A DNA stretch of 64,000 bases from an uncultured Clostridia bacterium. Its GTDB lineage: Bacteria; Bacillota; Clostridia; Christensenellales; Borkfalkiaceae. The notes beneath the pieces are model-generated. The model ran no database searches and had not been told where the DNA came from. It was given only the letters and a program-made list of their open reading frames with translations. This document shows positions 10,486 to 19,212 of this stretch, piece after piece (within the stretch, counting starts at the first letter, position 1; the number at the start of each line of letters is the position of its first letter). The stretch covers positions 1 through 64,000 of the forward strand of contig CALVHS010000052.1 in the NCBI GenBank assembly GCA_944328665.1, written 5' to 3'. Made by a program: the position numbers and the translations under genes.

Positions 10486-10548
10486 GAGGGCGGGGCGCAC
10501 ATCGGTGCGCCCCGCCCTCTATCTGTCTCTATTTGTTTTTTTGTTTTA
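10486..10548. terminator. Terminator between dehydrogenase and flavoprotein
   Basis: A perfect 15-bp GC-rich stem (10486-10500 with 10505-10519, loop ATCG) is followed by a T-rich run at 10531-10548 on the plus strand, at some distance. It separates two convergent units. Confidence 0.65.
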
Positions 10549-12240
10549 TTCGTTCTTCATGCCGCAAAGCAGGCGGGGCACCCCGTCATACGCGCCCCCT
10601 TCGGCGACCACCTTATAAAAGCGGATACCGCCCGCAAGGTTGGAACAACAAAATCCGTTGGCTGAGAGCATGCGACAGGCAATATAACTGCGCAGCCCGC
10701 TGTAACAGTTGACATAGATCGTCTTTGTCTTGTCCAACTCCCCCATCCTGCCGCGCAATTCGTCCACGGGGATATTGACCGCGCCCGCAAGGTGTGCGGC
10801 CTCGTATTCTCCCCGCGTCTGCACGTCCAAAAAGAGGGCGTCTCTGTCGGCGGAGAGCTTTTCCACATCCCGCCAAGTATGCTGACGGACGGTGCCGTCC
10901 AAAATATTGCCGATCACATACCCCGCCATATTGACGGGATCTTTGGCAGAAGAGTACGGGGGCGCATAGCACAGATCGAGTTCGGTCAGATCCTGTGCGG
11001 TCATCCCCGCCCGCACCGCCGCCGCCAGCACGTCGATCCGTTTGTCCGTACCGCCGAATCCCACAGCCTGTGCGCCGAGGATCTTGCCGTCCGCGCGGTC
11101 GAAAACCACCTTCAGCGTCATATTCTTTGCGCCGGGATAATACGTCGCGTGATCGGGGGAGAAGAGCAGCGCGCTCTCCGCGGCATAGCCTGTCTCCCGC
11201 GCGGCGCGTTCGGTCAGCCCCGTGCAAGCCGCCGTCAGGTCGAAGAGCTTCAACACCGAAGACGCCTGCGCACCGCGGTAAAGGCTCGGTTTGCCCGCGA
11301 TGTTATCCGCCGCGATCCTGCCCTGTTTATTGGCAGGCCCCGCCAACGGCACGAGCGCGTCCCTGCCCGTGACGCTGTTTTTTACCTGCACGGCATCTCC
11401 CACGGCATAAATATCGGGATCGGAGGTGCGCATATGCCCGTCCACGAGCACGGCGCCCCTGATGCCGAGCGAAAGCCCCGCCCGCGCCGCCAGATCCGTT
11501 TCGGGCGCGACGCCCACGGCGAGGAGGGCAAGATCGGCACAGACGCTCCCCTTCCCCTCGATCTCGGCGACGACGCCTTCGGCGGCTCCTTTGAGGGAAG
11601 TGACCTTGCTCGAAAGGCGAAGATCGACCCCCTTTTCCCGCAGCTTTGCGTGCAGGATGCACGCCATGTCGTAATCGAAGGGGAGCATGACCTGATCTTC
11701 GAGCTGGACGAGGGTGACGCGAATGCCGCGCCCGACGAGATTTTCCGCCGCCTCGATGCCGATAAACCCGCCGCCCACGACGAGCGCGCTCTCAGGCGCT
11801 TTTTCGGCGATAAAATCATCGATGGCGAAGGTGTCTTCCACCGTACGCAGCGTAAAGATGCGCGCGTCTTTCGCCGCGAAAGGAGGATAGATCGCCTTTG
11901 CCCCCGGCGCATAGATCAGCTTGTCGTACGGCTCCGTGTATTCCGACCCGTCCGCCAGGCGGCGCACGCGCACCATCCTTTGCGCGGGCAGGATCTCCGT
12001 CGCCTCGTTATGCACGCGCACGTCCACGTTAAAACGGCGCCTGAAGCTCTCCGGCGTCTGCAAGAGCAGCTTCGCCCTCTCTTTGATCGTCCCGCCGATA
12101 TAATACGGCAGGCCGCAGTTTGCGTACGAGACATAGCCGCCCCGCTCGAGGACGACGATCTCCGCCTTTTCGTCCAATCTTCTCAAACGCGCGGCGGCAG
12201 TCGCGCCGCCCGCGACGCCGCCGATGATGACAACTTTCAT
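10546..12240 (-). CDS. CoA-disulfide reductase-like flavoprotein with C-terminal rhodanese domain
   Basis: 564 residues. An N-terminal FAD Rossmann motif (VIIGGVAGGATAAARLR) is followed by the single redox cysteine in YANCGLPYYIGG (Cys42), as in CoA-disulfide reductases and NADH oxidases. A second Rossmann motif (VVGGGFIGIEAAENL) binds NAD(P)H. The last ~95 residues are a rhodanese domain with its cysteine in NCYSGLRS (Cys512). Such fusions handle persulfide, polysulfide or CoA disulfide. The ATG at 12240 follows GGAG; the longer open frame upstream overlaps the NifX-like gene. That gene lies 19 bp upstream, so they form an operon. Confidence 0.93.
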   Translation of the reverse strand: MKVVIIGGVAGGATAAARLRRLDEKAEIVVLERGGYVSYANCGLPYYIGGTIKERAKLLLQTPESFRRRFNVDVRVHNEATEILPAQRMVRVRRLADGSEYTEPYDKLIYAPGAKAIYPPFAAKDARIFTLRTVEDTFAIDDFIAEKAPESALVVGGGFIGIEAAENLVGRGIRVTLVQLEDQVMLPFDYDMACILHAKLREKGVDLRLSSKVTSLKGAAEGVVAEIEGKGSVCADLALLAVGVAPETDLAARAGLSLGIRGAVLVDGHMRTSDPDIYAVGDAVQVKNSVTGRDALVPLAGPANKQGRIAADNIAGKPSLYRGAQASSVLKLFDLTAACTGLTERAARETGYAAESALLFSPDHATYYPGAKNMTLKVVFDRADGKILGAQAVGFGGTDKRIDVLAAAVRAGMTAQDLTELDLCYAPPYSSAKDPVNMAGYVIGNILDGTVRQHTWRDVEKLSADRDALFLDVQTRGEYEAAHLAGAVNIPVDELRGRMGELDKTKTIYVNCYSGLRSYIACRMLSANGFCCSNLAGGIRFYKVVAEGGAYDGVPRLLCGMKNE

Positions 12241-12259
12241 TCCGTTTTCTCCGCCGGCG

Positions 12260-12652
12260 TCAATTTCCCTTGCAGCCGTCATGGCCGCAGCCGTGCTCGC
12301 CGCAGTGATCATGGTGCCCGTGATGGGTGCAGTTCGCCTCGCCCGAAGAGACGAGCGTGCCCGCCAGCAAAGCCGACACCGCCTCGTCCGCGCTGCCGGA
12401 AATGCCCGCGTAGACGCGGATGCCCGCCTCGGCAAGCGCCGCGACCGCACCGCCGCCGATGCCGCCGCAAAGGAGAACGCCTACCCCCTGCGCACGCAGG
12501 AAGCCCGCCAATGCGCCGTGCCCCGCGCCGCCGGAAGAGAGGACTTCGCTGCAAACGATCTTATCCCCCTCCGTCTCATAGATCTTAAAAAACTCGGTAT
12601 GCCCGAAATGCTGAAAGATTTCGCCGTTTTGGTACGTCGCCGCGATCTTCAT
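12260..12652 (-). CDS. NifX/NifB-type (dinitrogenase iron-molybdenum cofactor) domain protein with Cys/His tail
   Basis: 130 residues. Residues 1-105 match the small NifX-like fold (MKIAATYQNGEIFQHFGHTEFF, later LLCGGIGGGAVAAL and GIRVYAGISG). The final ~23 residues hold four cysteines and seven histidines (CTHHGHHDHCGEHGCGHDGC), a likely metal-binding tail. No nif genes are nearby, so a role in nitrogenase is unlikely; stand-alone members occur widely in Clostridia and may carry or store Fe-S or other metal clusters. First gene of an operon with the rhodanese flavoprotein. Confidence 0.88.
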   Translation of the reverse strand: MKIAATYQNGEIFQHFGHTEFFKIYETEGDKIVCSEVLSSGGAGHGALAGFLRAQGVGVLLCGGIGGGAVAALAEAGIRVYAGISGSADEAVSALLAGTLVSSGEANCTHHGHHDHCGEHGCGHDGCKGN

Positions 12653-12677
12653 GTTCCACCTCTCCCGTTTTTTTATT

Positions 12678-12706
12678 ATTGTATACCCGCCCGCGAAAAA
12701 AGTCAA
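12678..12706 (-). promoter_or_regulatory. Promoter of the NifX-like/CoADR operon
   Basis: TTGACT (12701-12706) and TACAAT (12678-12683) are separated by exactly 17 bp, 25 bp upstream of the start codon. Confidence 0.8.
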
Positions 12707-12753
12707 TCGAAGAAAAAACGTGATACCCCGCCAAAAACTTTTCCCGATAACGA

Positions 12754-12776
12754 AAAAAGCCCGCGGAGGGCTTTTT
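12754..12776 (-). terminator. Terminator of ssb
   Basis: Stem AAAAAGCCC/GGGCTTTTT (12754-12762 with 12768-12776) lies directly after the ssb stop. On the minus strand it ends in a T-run, a classic intrinsic terminator. Confidence 0.9.
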
Positions 12777-12777
12777 G

Positions 12778-13473
12778 TCAGGATCCCGTTTCCCTGTGTT
12801 CGGCGGCGCCGCCGCCCGTATACAGGGTAAACTCCCGCTCGAGGTCAAAATCGTCCGCGCTGTCGAACGCCGCCAGCTTGGAAACGGATACTTCGTATGC
12901 GGTCATCGTCTTGACTTCGTACTCGGAGAGCTTTTTTTGATACTCTCGGCTTTGGATGCGCCCGGAGAGGGCGATCTTATCCCCCACCTGCAGGTTTTTG
13001 ACAAAGCGGGCGTTCCTGCCCCAGGCAATGCAGGGGATATAGTCCGACTTGTTGTACGCGCGGTTGACGGCGACCAAAAGGTCGGCGATCTCGCGGTTGA
13101 AAGGCGTGGTGCGATAGACGGGCGGCTTACAGATATACCCGCTGAGCACGATGCTGTTCGGGTTGCGCGCGGGCGACGCATCGGCAAGTTCGCGCACGAA
13201 CACGGTCAGCATCAGCCGCGACTTTCCGTTTTCGATCTTGTTGTACGAACGGAATTGCCCGAACGCGCAAAGGCAGGCGCCGACTTTCAGATCTCCGTCG
13301 GCGATCAGCCGCTCGGAGACGGTCACCGGCAAAATGTCCGCCTGTCCCGAAAGGCGCATCACCTTGACTTTCAATTCGTAAAAGCCCTCGCCGTACACCT
13401 CGTGAGAGAAGTTTGCTTCGCTCACGACCTCGCCCATGATAAACACCTTGTTGTTTTTCTCCGTATTGTTCAC
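12778..13473 (-). CDS. ssb: Single-stranded DNA-binding protein with two OB folds
   Basis: 231 residues. The second half matches the bacterial SSB OB fold (NSIVLSGYICKPPVYRTT, FNREIADLLVAVNR, YIPCIAWGRNARFVKNLQVGDKI, LSGRIQSREYQKK). The first half holds a related OB-like stretch (KVFIMGEVVSE... FYELKVKVMRLSGQADILPVTVSE). I chose a GTG start at 13473 because GGAGGAGGG precedes it; an ATG at 13509 has no ribosome binding site. The acidic DDDIPF-type tail of classical SSB is missing, so this may be an accessory SSB. Probably its own transcript or joined with nothing downstream. Confidence 0.88.
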   Translation of the reverse strand: MNNTEKNNKVFIMGEVVSEANFSHEVYGEGFYELKVKVMRLSGQADILPVTVSERLIADGDLKVGACLCAFGQFRSYNKIENGKSRLMLTVFVRELADASPARNPNSIVLSGYICKPPVYRTTPFNREIADLLVAVNRAYNKSDYIPCIAWGRNARFVKNLQVGDKIALSGRIQSREYQKKLSEYEVKTMTAYEVSVSKLAAFDSADDFDLEREFTLYTGGGAAEHRETGS

Positions 13474-13513
13474 AGGATCCCTCCTCCGAAATGTATTTCT
13501 ATCAACCATGCGG

Positions 13514-14281
13514 TCATTGCGCGGCGTGCTGTCTGCCGGCTGCGTCGACCGTATAATTTCCCCGATAGATGAGTTCGCCGACGGGGACGAACTCGTACCC
13601 CCTGTTCTTCAGAGTATCTAAAATGACGGGCAGCGCCTCATCCGTATGCATGCCGTTGTTGTGACAGAGGATGATGCTGCCGTTTTGTACGCGGTTGATC
13701 ACGCGCATCGCAATATCGCTCGCAGAAAGATCTTTCCAATCCAGGCTGTCTACGTCCCATTGGATAGTATACAACCCCATGCGTTTTGCCGTCTCCACGA
13801 GCAGGTCGTCATAGTCTCCGTACGGCGGGCGGAACAGCTCCGTTTTTTTGCCCGTGATCGCCTCGATCGCCTGTGCGGACGAGGAAAGTTCCCGCTCGAT
13901 CTCCCCTTCTCCCTGTTTCGACATATATGAATGCGTGGCGCCGTGCGTGCCGATCTCGTGCCCCGCCTCGTCTATCTTTTTGACATACTCGGGATATTTT
14001 TCCGTCCAAAATTCGACCATGAAAAATGTGGCGCGCACATTTTCCCGCGCGAGCGCGTCCAAAATGGCGTCCGTATGTTCAGTCCCCCATGCGCAGTCGA
14101 AGGTGACGGCGACCTTTTTTTGTTCCGTCTCCACCGAATAGACGGGAAGTTTGCGCACCGTACCGCCCGTAAAAACGACATACGCCCCCGTCGCCGAGAG
14201 CAGCAGAGACAGCACAAGGACAGCCGCTGCCGCCGTCAAAATAAACAGCGCCGCCTTTTTTTTGAGAAGGATGATCTTCAC
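13514..14281 (-). CDS. Polysaccharide deacetylase, PdaB-like, membrane-anchored
   Basis: 255 residues with an N-terminal anchor (residues ~10-36) and a NodB deacetylase domain outside the membrane. Motif 1 reads TFDCAWG (Asp62). That form, with one Asp and WG, is usual in sporulation deacetylase PdaB rather than TFDDGP. Zinc ligands HGATH (His113, His117), RPPYG (151-155) and WDVDSLDW follow, with LCHNN near the end. A GTG start at 14281 follows GAGGAGCGG. PdaB-type enzymes act on cortex or cell-wall glycan; with YlmC elsewhere in the window this hints at sporulation. Activity is inferred. Confidence 0.88.
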   Translation of the reverse strand: MKIILLKKKAALFILTAAAAVLVLSLLLSATGAYVVFTGGTVRKLPVYSVETEQKKVAVTFDCAWGTEHTDAILDALARENVRATFFMVEFWTEKYPEYVKKIDEAGHEIGTHGATHSYMSKQGEGEIERELSSSAQAIEAITGKKTELFRPPYGDYDDLLVETAKRMGLYTIQWDVDSLDWKDLSASDIAMRVINRVQNGSIILCHNNGMHTDEALPVILDTLKNRGYEFVPVGELIYRGNYTVDAAGRQHAAQ

Positions 14282-14392
14282 TTTCCGCTCCTCATTTTAC
14301 TAAAAATACGCCGTCGAAAGGGGATCGTTTTTGCCGAAAAAACAGTTCTTTTATCAAAAACGTCTCCCATGCCGGCCCACCTATATATATTG

Positions 14393-14455
14393 AAAAAAGC
14401 CGCGCAATATGCGCGGCATAAAAAAAACCGTTCCCCCGGCATCCCGGAGGAACGG
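14393..14455 (-). terminator. Tandem terminators after parC
   Basis: Reading leftward, a 12-bp stem with one mismatch (14428-14439/14444-14455) followed by eight T is backed up by an 8-bp stem (14399-14406/14410-14417) followed by six T. Two full intrinsic terminators in series lie after the topoisomerase operon. Confidence 0.9.
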
Positions 14456-14470
14456 CTGAACGACGCACGG

Positions 14471-16945
14471 TCATTCGGACAGATATTTCATGGACAGGAT
14501 CTTCTCCGCTTTGCACCCCTTTTTCAGTTTGATGTTCTTGCCCTTGGTGGTGCGGTCTTCGATGGTGATATCCTCTTCGGTGTCCGCCGTGACGAGGGAA
14601 CCATCGTCCATCTGCACGGCGAGCTTATACGGAACGGTGACATAATCGGCAAAGGAGACCTTGCGCCCCTTGCCGAGGTCGACGATCTTGACGCCCTTGC
14701 GGTAGCGCGCCATCGGGTCGATCTGCGAGGCGATGACCTTTTTATAGGTATTGCCGTCGGTGGCGACGATGATCTCCCCCTCTCCGTCGATCTGCCCCGC
14801 AAAGACGACCTTGTCCCCTTCGGAAAGAGCGATGCCGCGCACGCCCGCGGACACCCTGCCCTGCGTCGGGATATCGTTTTTGTAGGCGTTGAGGCACATG
14901 CCCTGTTCCGTGACGAAAAACAGGGTCGTCGTGGGTTCCGGATCGTCCGTCTCGATGCCGATCAACTCGTCCCCTTCGTTGACTTTGCATGCCTGGAAGG
15001 CATATTTTAAGATGTTGTATTCCTTCCAGTCGCTCTTTTTGACATAGCCGAGGCGGGAATAAAAGAGCAAACTGCCCTTGGGCATCTTCTCCCCCACCTC
15101 GTAAAAGGCGATGGGCCTTTCCCCGTCCTGCGCGTCGGGGCAGAGCTTCCGATACGGGACGCCCTTGTCTTTGAGTTTTCCGACGACGGCGTCCTCGAAG
15201 TCGATCTTGTAGCAATTGCCCAGGTTGGTGAAGGAATAGACGGTCTTGTCCGTGCTCGTCTTTAAGACGAGCGTGAACACGTCGGCAAGGGTCGACTTTT
15301 CGCCGAGCGATTTGTCCGAAAGGTTGTAGTTCTTTTCGGAGACGATCTTGACCTCGTCCGCCGCCGTATACAGCAGCACGCATTTTTCCACGGGGCGCAC
15401 GTCGTCGAATTTTTCCACCTTGATATCGGCGACGTCGAACACGAGCGCGCTCCTTCGTTCGCTCTTATACTGCTTTTTGAGCTCTTTCAATTCCTCCTTG
15501 ACGACGTCCATCTGTAATTTTTTGCTCTCCACGATGGCGGTGAGGCGGGCGATCAGCTTTTTCAGTTCCTCCAATTCTTGTTCGAGTTTATAGATCTCCA
15601 GCTTGGTCAGGCGCGCAAGGCGCAGATCGAGGATCGCCTGTGCCTGCTTTTCGGAGAGGTCAAACCGCTCGCGCAGGCGCTGCCTTGCGACGGGAACACT
15701 CTCGCTCGTCTTGATGATCCGGATGACCTCGTCGATGTTGCGCACGGCGATGATCAACCCTTCGAGGATGTGGCAGCGCTCTTTTGCCTGCGCGAGATCG
15801 AATTTCGTGCGGCGCAGCACCACCTCCCGCTGATAGATGACGTAATATTTGATGATCTCCAGCAGCCCCATCTGCCGCGGTTTGCCGTCGGCGATGGCGA
15901 CCATATTGATGCCGAAGGTACATTCGAGATCGGTCAGCTTGTACAGCGCGGCGAGGATCTTGTCCGCATCGGCGTCCTTTTTGACCTTGATGACGGCGCG
16001 CATGCCGTTGCGGTCGGATTCGTCCGTGATCTCGGAGATCCCGCCGAGCAGATCTTTTTTCTCCTCCCGCAGATCGGCGATCTTGGTCAAAAGCCTTGCC
16101 TTGTTGACCTGATACGGAAGTTCCGTGATGACGATCAGCCTCTTGTCGTTGTCCCCCTCCTCGATGCTGACCTTGGCGCGCATGGTGATCTTGCCGCGGC
16201 CCGTATCGTACGCCTGCACCAGTTCGCCCGCAATGATATATCCCCCCGTGGGGAAGTCGGGCGCCTTGATGTATTTCATCATCTCGAAGAGTTTGATCTT
16301 CGGATTGTCGATATAGGCAACGACGCCGTCGATGACCTCTCCGAGATTATGGGGCGGGATGTTGGTCGCCAGCCCCACCGCGATCCCCGACGCGCCGTTG
16401 ACGAGCAGGTTCGGAAATCTTCCCGGCAGCGTCTCCGGCTCTTTCAAACTGTCGTCGAAGTTGAGGGTAAAACGCACCGTGTCCTTTTCGATGTCGCGCA
16501 GCAGTTCGAGCGCGAGCGGCTCAAGACGGGCCTCGGTATAGCGCATCGCCGCGGCGGGGTCGCCGTCCACGGAACCGAAATTGCCGTGCCCGTTGACGAG
16601 GGTCATGCGCATATTGAAGTCCTGCGCCATCCGCACCATCGCGTCATATACGGACGAATCGCCGTGCGGATGGTATTTGCCCATACATTCGCCCACGATA
16701 CGCGCGCTCTTTTTATGCGGCTTGTCGGGCGTCAGCCCCATGTCGTACATCGTATACAAGATGCGGCGCTGCACGGGCTTTAAGCCGTCCTCCACGCGGG
16801 GGAGCGCCCTATCGAGGATGACGTACTCCGCATATGGGAGCATAGAGCCGGGCAGCACTTCTTCGAGCGGGGTCAAAAAGACCTGCCCCGACTGCTCCGC
16901 CGCAACGGGAAGATCGTTTTCTCTTTTGTCCTTGCGCTTTGCCAA
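14471..16945 (-). CDS. parC: Type IIA DNA topoisomerase subunit A (topoisomerase IV-like ParC)
   Basis: 824 residues. The breakage-reunion domain carries the catalytic tyrosine in [10 protein letters not shown] (Tyr136) and the winged-helix [22 protein letters not shown] coiled-coil follows (~residues 420-490). Next comes a C-terminal beta-propeller. The GyrA box (QRRGGRG type) needed for wrapping and negative supercoiling is not present; the matching place reads [11 protein letters not shown]. That favours a decatenating topoisomerase IV-like enzyme over gyrase, though a third type IIA lineage is possible. It is 15 bp after parE, with tandem terminators behind. Confidence 0.9.
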   Translation of the reverse strand: MAKRKDKRENDLPVAAEQSGQVFLTPLEEVLPGSMLPYAEYVILDRALPRVEDGLKPVQRRILYTMYDMGLTPDKPHKKSARIVGECMGKYHPHGDSSVYDAMVRMAQDFNMRMTLVNGHGNFGSVDGDPAAAMRYTEARLEPLALELLRDIEKDTVRFTLNFDDSLKEPETLPGRFPNLLVNGASGIAVGLATNIPPHNLGEVIDGVVAYIDNPKIKLFEMMKYIKAPDFPTGGYIIAGELVQAYDTGRGKITMRAKVSIEEGDNDKRLIVITELPYQVNKARLLTKIADLREEKKDLLGGISEITDESDRNGMRAVIKVKKDADADKILAALYKLTDLECTFGINMVAIADGKPRQMGLLEIIKYYVIYQREVVLRRTKFDLAQAKERCHILEGLIIAVRNIDEVIRIIKTSESVPVARQRLRERFDLSEKQAQAILDLRLARLTKLEIYKLEQELEELKKLIARLTAIVESKKLQMDVVKEELKELKKQYKSERRSALVFDVADIKVEKFDDVRPVEKCVLLYTAADEVKIVSEKNYNLSDKSLGEKSTLADVFTLVLKTSTDKTVYSFTNLGNCYKIDFEDAVVGKLKDKGVPYRKLCPDAQDGERPIAFYEVGEKMPKGSLLFYSRLGYVKKSDWKEYNILKYAFQACKVNEGDELIGIETDDPEPTTTLFFVTEQGMCLNAYKNDIPTQGRVSAGVRGIALSEGDKVVFAGQIDGEGEIIVATDGNTYKKVIASQIDPMARYRKGVKIVDLGKGRKVSFADYVTVPYKLAVQMDDGSLVTADTEEDITIEDRTTKGKNIKLKKGCKAEKILSMKYLSE

Positions 16946-16960
16946 AATACCGTCCTCCCG

Positions 16961-18928
16961 TTAAATATTGACCCTGTCGATGAAAGAATCGACTTTGTTG
17001 AAGTTCGCGTTGCGGGCGAGAAATTCCTTGCGCGCCTCCACCCTGTCGCCCATGAGCGCCGTCACCATCTGCTCCGCTTCGGCCGCGTCCTCGATGTTGA
17101 CCCGGATAAGATTGCGCCGTGCGGGATCCATCGTCGTCTCCCAAAGCTGTTCGGCACTCATCTCGCCGAGCCCCTTATAGCGCTGGATCTGATACCCCTT
17201 GCCGACGGCTTCGATCTTTTTCTGCAATTCCTCGTCGTCGTAGGCGTATTCCGTGACGTCCTTTTTGTATACTTTATAGAGCGGAGGCATGCCGATGTAT
17301 ACGTTGCCGTTGTTGATGAGTTCGCGCATGTAGCGGAAGAAAAAGGTCAGCAGGATGCAGCGGATATGCATGCCGTCCTGGTCGGCATCCGAAAGGATGA
17401 TGACCTTATGGTATTTGAGCTCTTCCATGTCGAAATCCGAACCGTACCCCGCGCCGAGGGCGGAGATGATGGTGCGGATCTCCTCGTTGGCGAGCACCTG
17501 ATCGATGCGCTTTTTTTCCACGTTCAGCGGCTTTCCGCGCAGAGGCAGGATCGCCTGCGTCTGGCGGATGCGCGCCTGCTTGGCGGTGCCGCCCGCGGAA
17601 TCTCCCTCCACGATAAACAATTCGTTCAATTCCGGCTTTTTGCCCGTGCAGGCGGCAAGTTTGCCGACGAGGGTCAGATTATCGATGGAGTTTTTGGCGC
17701 GCGCGACCTCCTTTGCCTGCCGCGCCGCGATGCGCACCCGCGCCGCCGCCTGCGCCTTTTTGACGATCTCGTCAAAGGTGTCCTTGTTCTTCTTTTCCTT
17801 GAACAATTCGCCGAGTCCCTCGACGGTCGCCGTCTCGACGGGCTGTTTCGCCTCGGGATTGCCCAGTTTCGTCTTGGTCTGCCCCTCGAACTGCACGTTC
17901 TTCATCTTGATGGAGAGGATCGCCGTCAGCCCTTCGCGAAAATCGTCCCCCATGAGGTTGGCGTCCTTTTCTTTGAGGGCGCCCGTCGTGCGGGCGATAT
18001 CGTTGAGGCACTTGGTCAACCCCGAACGGAAGCCCGTTTCATGAAAACCGCCCTCGGGCGTGGGGATATTGTTGACAAAAGAAAAGAGGCTTTCGGTAAA
18101 ATCGGTCGTATGTTGGATGACGAACTCAATGAGGATGCCGTCCTTTTCCGTCTTATATTCGAGCGGGTCGTCGTAGAGCACCGTCTTGCCTTCGTTGAGA
18201 TAGACGGCGAAATCTTTCAGTCCCCCGTCAAATTTATAATTGACGACGATCGGCTTCTTGTCCTCCGGCACCCGCTCGTCGACGAGGTTAATCTCCAATC
18301 CCTTGTTGAGGAATGCCAGCTCTTTGAGCCGTTTGGAAACGGCGTCGAAGTTAAAGACGACGGTATCGAACACGGACGCGTCCGGCTTGAAGCGGATAAA
18401 GGAACCGCGCTTATCCGTCTTTTCCTTCGTATCCGTGAGGTGTTCGTTCGGCACGCCCGACATGTATTTTCCGCTTTTCTCGTCATAGTACGAATGAAAG
18501 GACATCCTGAACACGGTGCCGCGGTACACTTCCACCTGCAGCCATTCGGAAAGGGCGTTCGTGACGGAAGCGCCCACGCCGTGCAATCCGCCCGAAAAAG
18601 AGTAGTTATGTTCGTCAAACTTGCCGCCCGCATGCAGCTGGGTAAAGACGACTTCCACGCCCGAAACGCCCGTCTTGGGATGGATATCGGTGGGGATGCC
18701 GCGGCCGTTATCCTCGACGGACGCGCTGCCGTCTTTATAGAGCCGCACTTCGATGCGGTTCGCATAGCCGTTCGCCGCCTCGTCGATGGCGTTGTCTACG
18801 ATCTCCCAAAGGATATGATGCAATCCCTTGACGCCCGTCGAGCCGATATACATGCCCGGGCGCAGGCGCACCGCATCCAAACCTTCAAGGATCTTTATAT
18901 CCTCGGCGCTGTATTTTTGGTTAGCCAT
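16961..18928 (-). CDS. parE: Type IIA DNA topoisomerase subunit B (ParE/GyrB-like)
   Basis: 655 residues. The GHKL ATPase has LRPGMYIGST, EIVDNAIDEA and NGRGIPTD near the start, and GGLHGVGASVTNALS. The TOPRIM region shows EGDSAGG near 425, LRGKPLNVEK, and SDADQDGMHIR where most relatives have DADVDG. The end has QRYKGLGEMSAEQLWETTMDP. Length fits ParE or the shorter GyrB type. With parC downstream it forms the ATP-driven duplex-passing enzyme. Start ATG follows GGAGG. First gene of the operon, behind a strong promoter. Confidence 0.92.
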   Translation of the reverse strand: MANQKYSAEDIKILEGLDAVRLRPGMYIGSTGVKGLHHILWEIVDNAIDEAANGYANRIEVRLYKDGSASVEDNGRGIPTDIHPKTGVSGVEVVFTQLHAGGKFDEHNYSFSGGLHGVGASVTNALSEWLQVEVYRGTVFRMSFHSYYDEKSGKYMSGVPNEHLTDTKEKTDKRGSFIRFKPDASVFDTVVFNFDAVSKRLKELAFLNKGLEINLVDERVPEDKKPIVVNYKFDGGLKDFAVYLNEGKTVLYDDPLEYKTEKDGILIEFVIQHTTDFTESLFSFVNNIPTPEGGFHETGFRSGLTKCLNDIARTTGALKEKDANLMGDDFREGLTAILSIKMKNVQFEGQTKTKLGNPEAKQPVETATVEGLGELFKEKKNKDTFDEIVKKAQAAARVRIAARQAKEVARAKNSIDNLTLVGKLAACTGKKPELNELFIVEGDSAGGTAKQARIRQTQAILPLRGKPLNVEKKRIDQVLANEEIRTIISALGAGYGSDFDMEELKYHKVIILSDADQDGMHIRCILLTFFFRYMRELINNGNVYIGMPPLYKVYKKDVTEYAYDDEELQKKIEAVGKGYQIQRYKGLGEMSAEQLWETTMDPARRNLIRVNIEDAAEAEQMVTALMGDRVEARKEFLARNANFNKVDSFIDRVNI

Positions 18929-18984
18929 TTTTTCCTCCGCGCTTTCATCGCATGGGGCATATATACAGCCCCATTATATTTTCC

Positions 18985-19013
18985 ATTATACCATATCTTG
19001 CGCTTTTTTTCAA
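18985..19013 (-). promoter_or_regulatory. Promoter of the parE-parC operon
   Basis: TTGAAA (19008-19013) and a perfect TATAAT (18985-18990) are separated by 17 bp, about 57 bp upstream of the parE start. A second AT-rich TATAAT-like stretch is at 18974-18979. Confidence 0.8.
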
Positions 19014-19050
19014 ATGAAATCGCCCGAAAAACACAATTTTTGCAAAACAC

Positions 19051-19077
19051 TGCCGCACGGCAGAGTGCCGTGCGGCA
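19051..19077 (-). terminator. Hairpin after the hydrolase/XRE remnant
   Basis: A perfect 12-bp stem (19051-19062 with 19066-19077, 3-nt loop) is followed on the minus strand by GTGTTTTGC and a later T-run. It probably ends the hydrolase transcript. Confidence 0.65.
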
Positions 19078-19086
19078 TACAAAAAA

Positions 19087-19200
19087 CTTTCCGTGATCCG
19101 TTTTGCCCAACAGATAATCGGCGGAAACATCCAAAACGTCCGCTGTTTTAATGCGCATATCGAACCCGCACTCCCGCCGCCCGAGTTCCCAACGGGCAGC
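19087..19200 (-). pseudogene. Truncated XRE-family HTH regulator remnant
   Basis: The 38 codons after the stop codon of the adjacent hydrolase, in the same frame, read as the C-terminal half of an XRE helix-turn-helix domain. RWELGRRECGFDM leads into IKTADVLDVSADYLLGKTD, the classic last two helices and the DYLLG ending. The first helices are absent and no start codon with a ribosome binding site precedes it; the region upstream is the hydrolase gene. I read it as the leftover of a regulator cut by rearrangement. The similarity is by eye but the pattern is very typical. Confidence 0.7.
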
Positions 19201-19212
19201 GCGGCAACAGGT

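Noticed and set aside
14292-14516. 74-aa frame between the deacetylase and parC
   Set aside because: It runs through the tandem terminators and the parC end and has no ribosome binding site.
14471-18928. Naming the pair gyrA/gyrB
   Set aside because: The GyrA box is missing, so topoisomerase IV is the safer name; proof needs the rest of the genome.
17366-19096. Long open frame opposite parE (576 aa), and similar ones opposite other genes such as 34035-35726 and 61509-63170
   Set aside because: They mirror strongly coding genes on the other strand, have Arg/Ala/Asp-rich artefact composition and no start signals. High-GC codon bias leaves antisense frames open.
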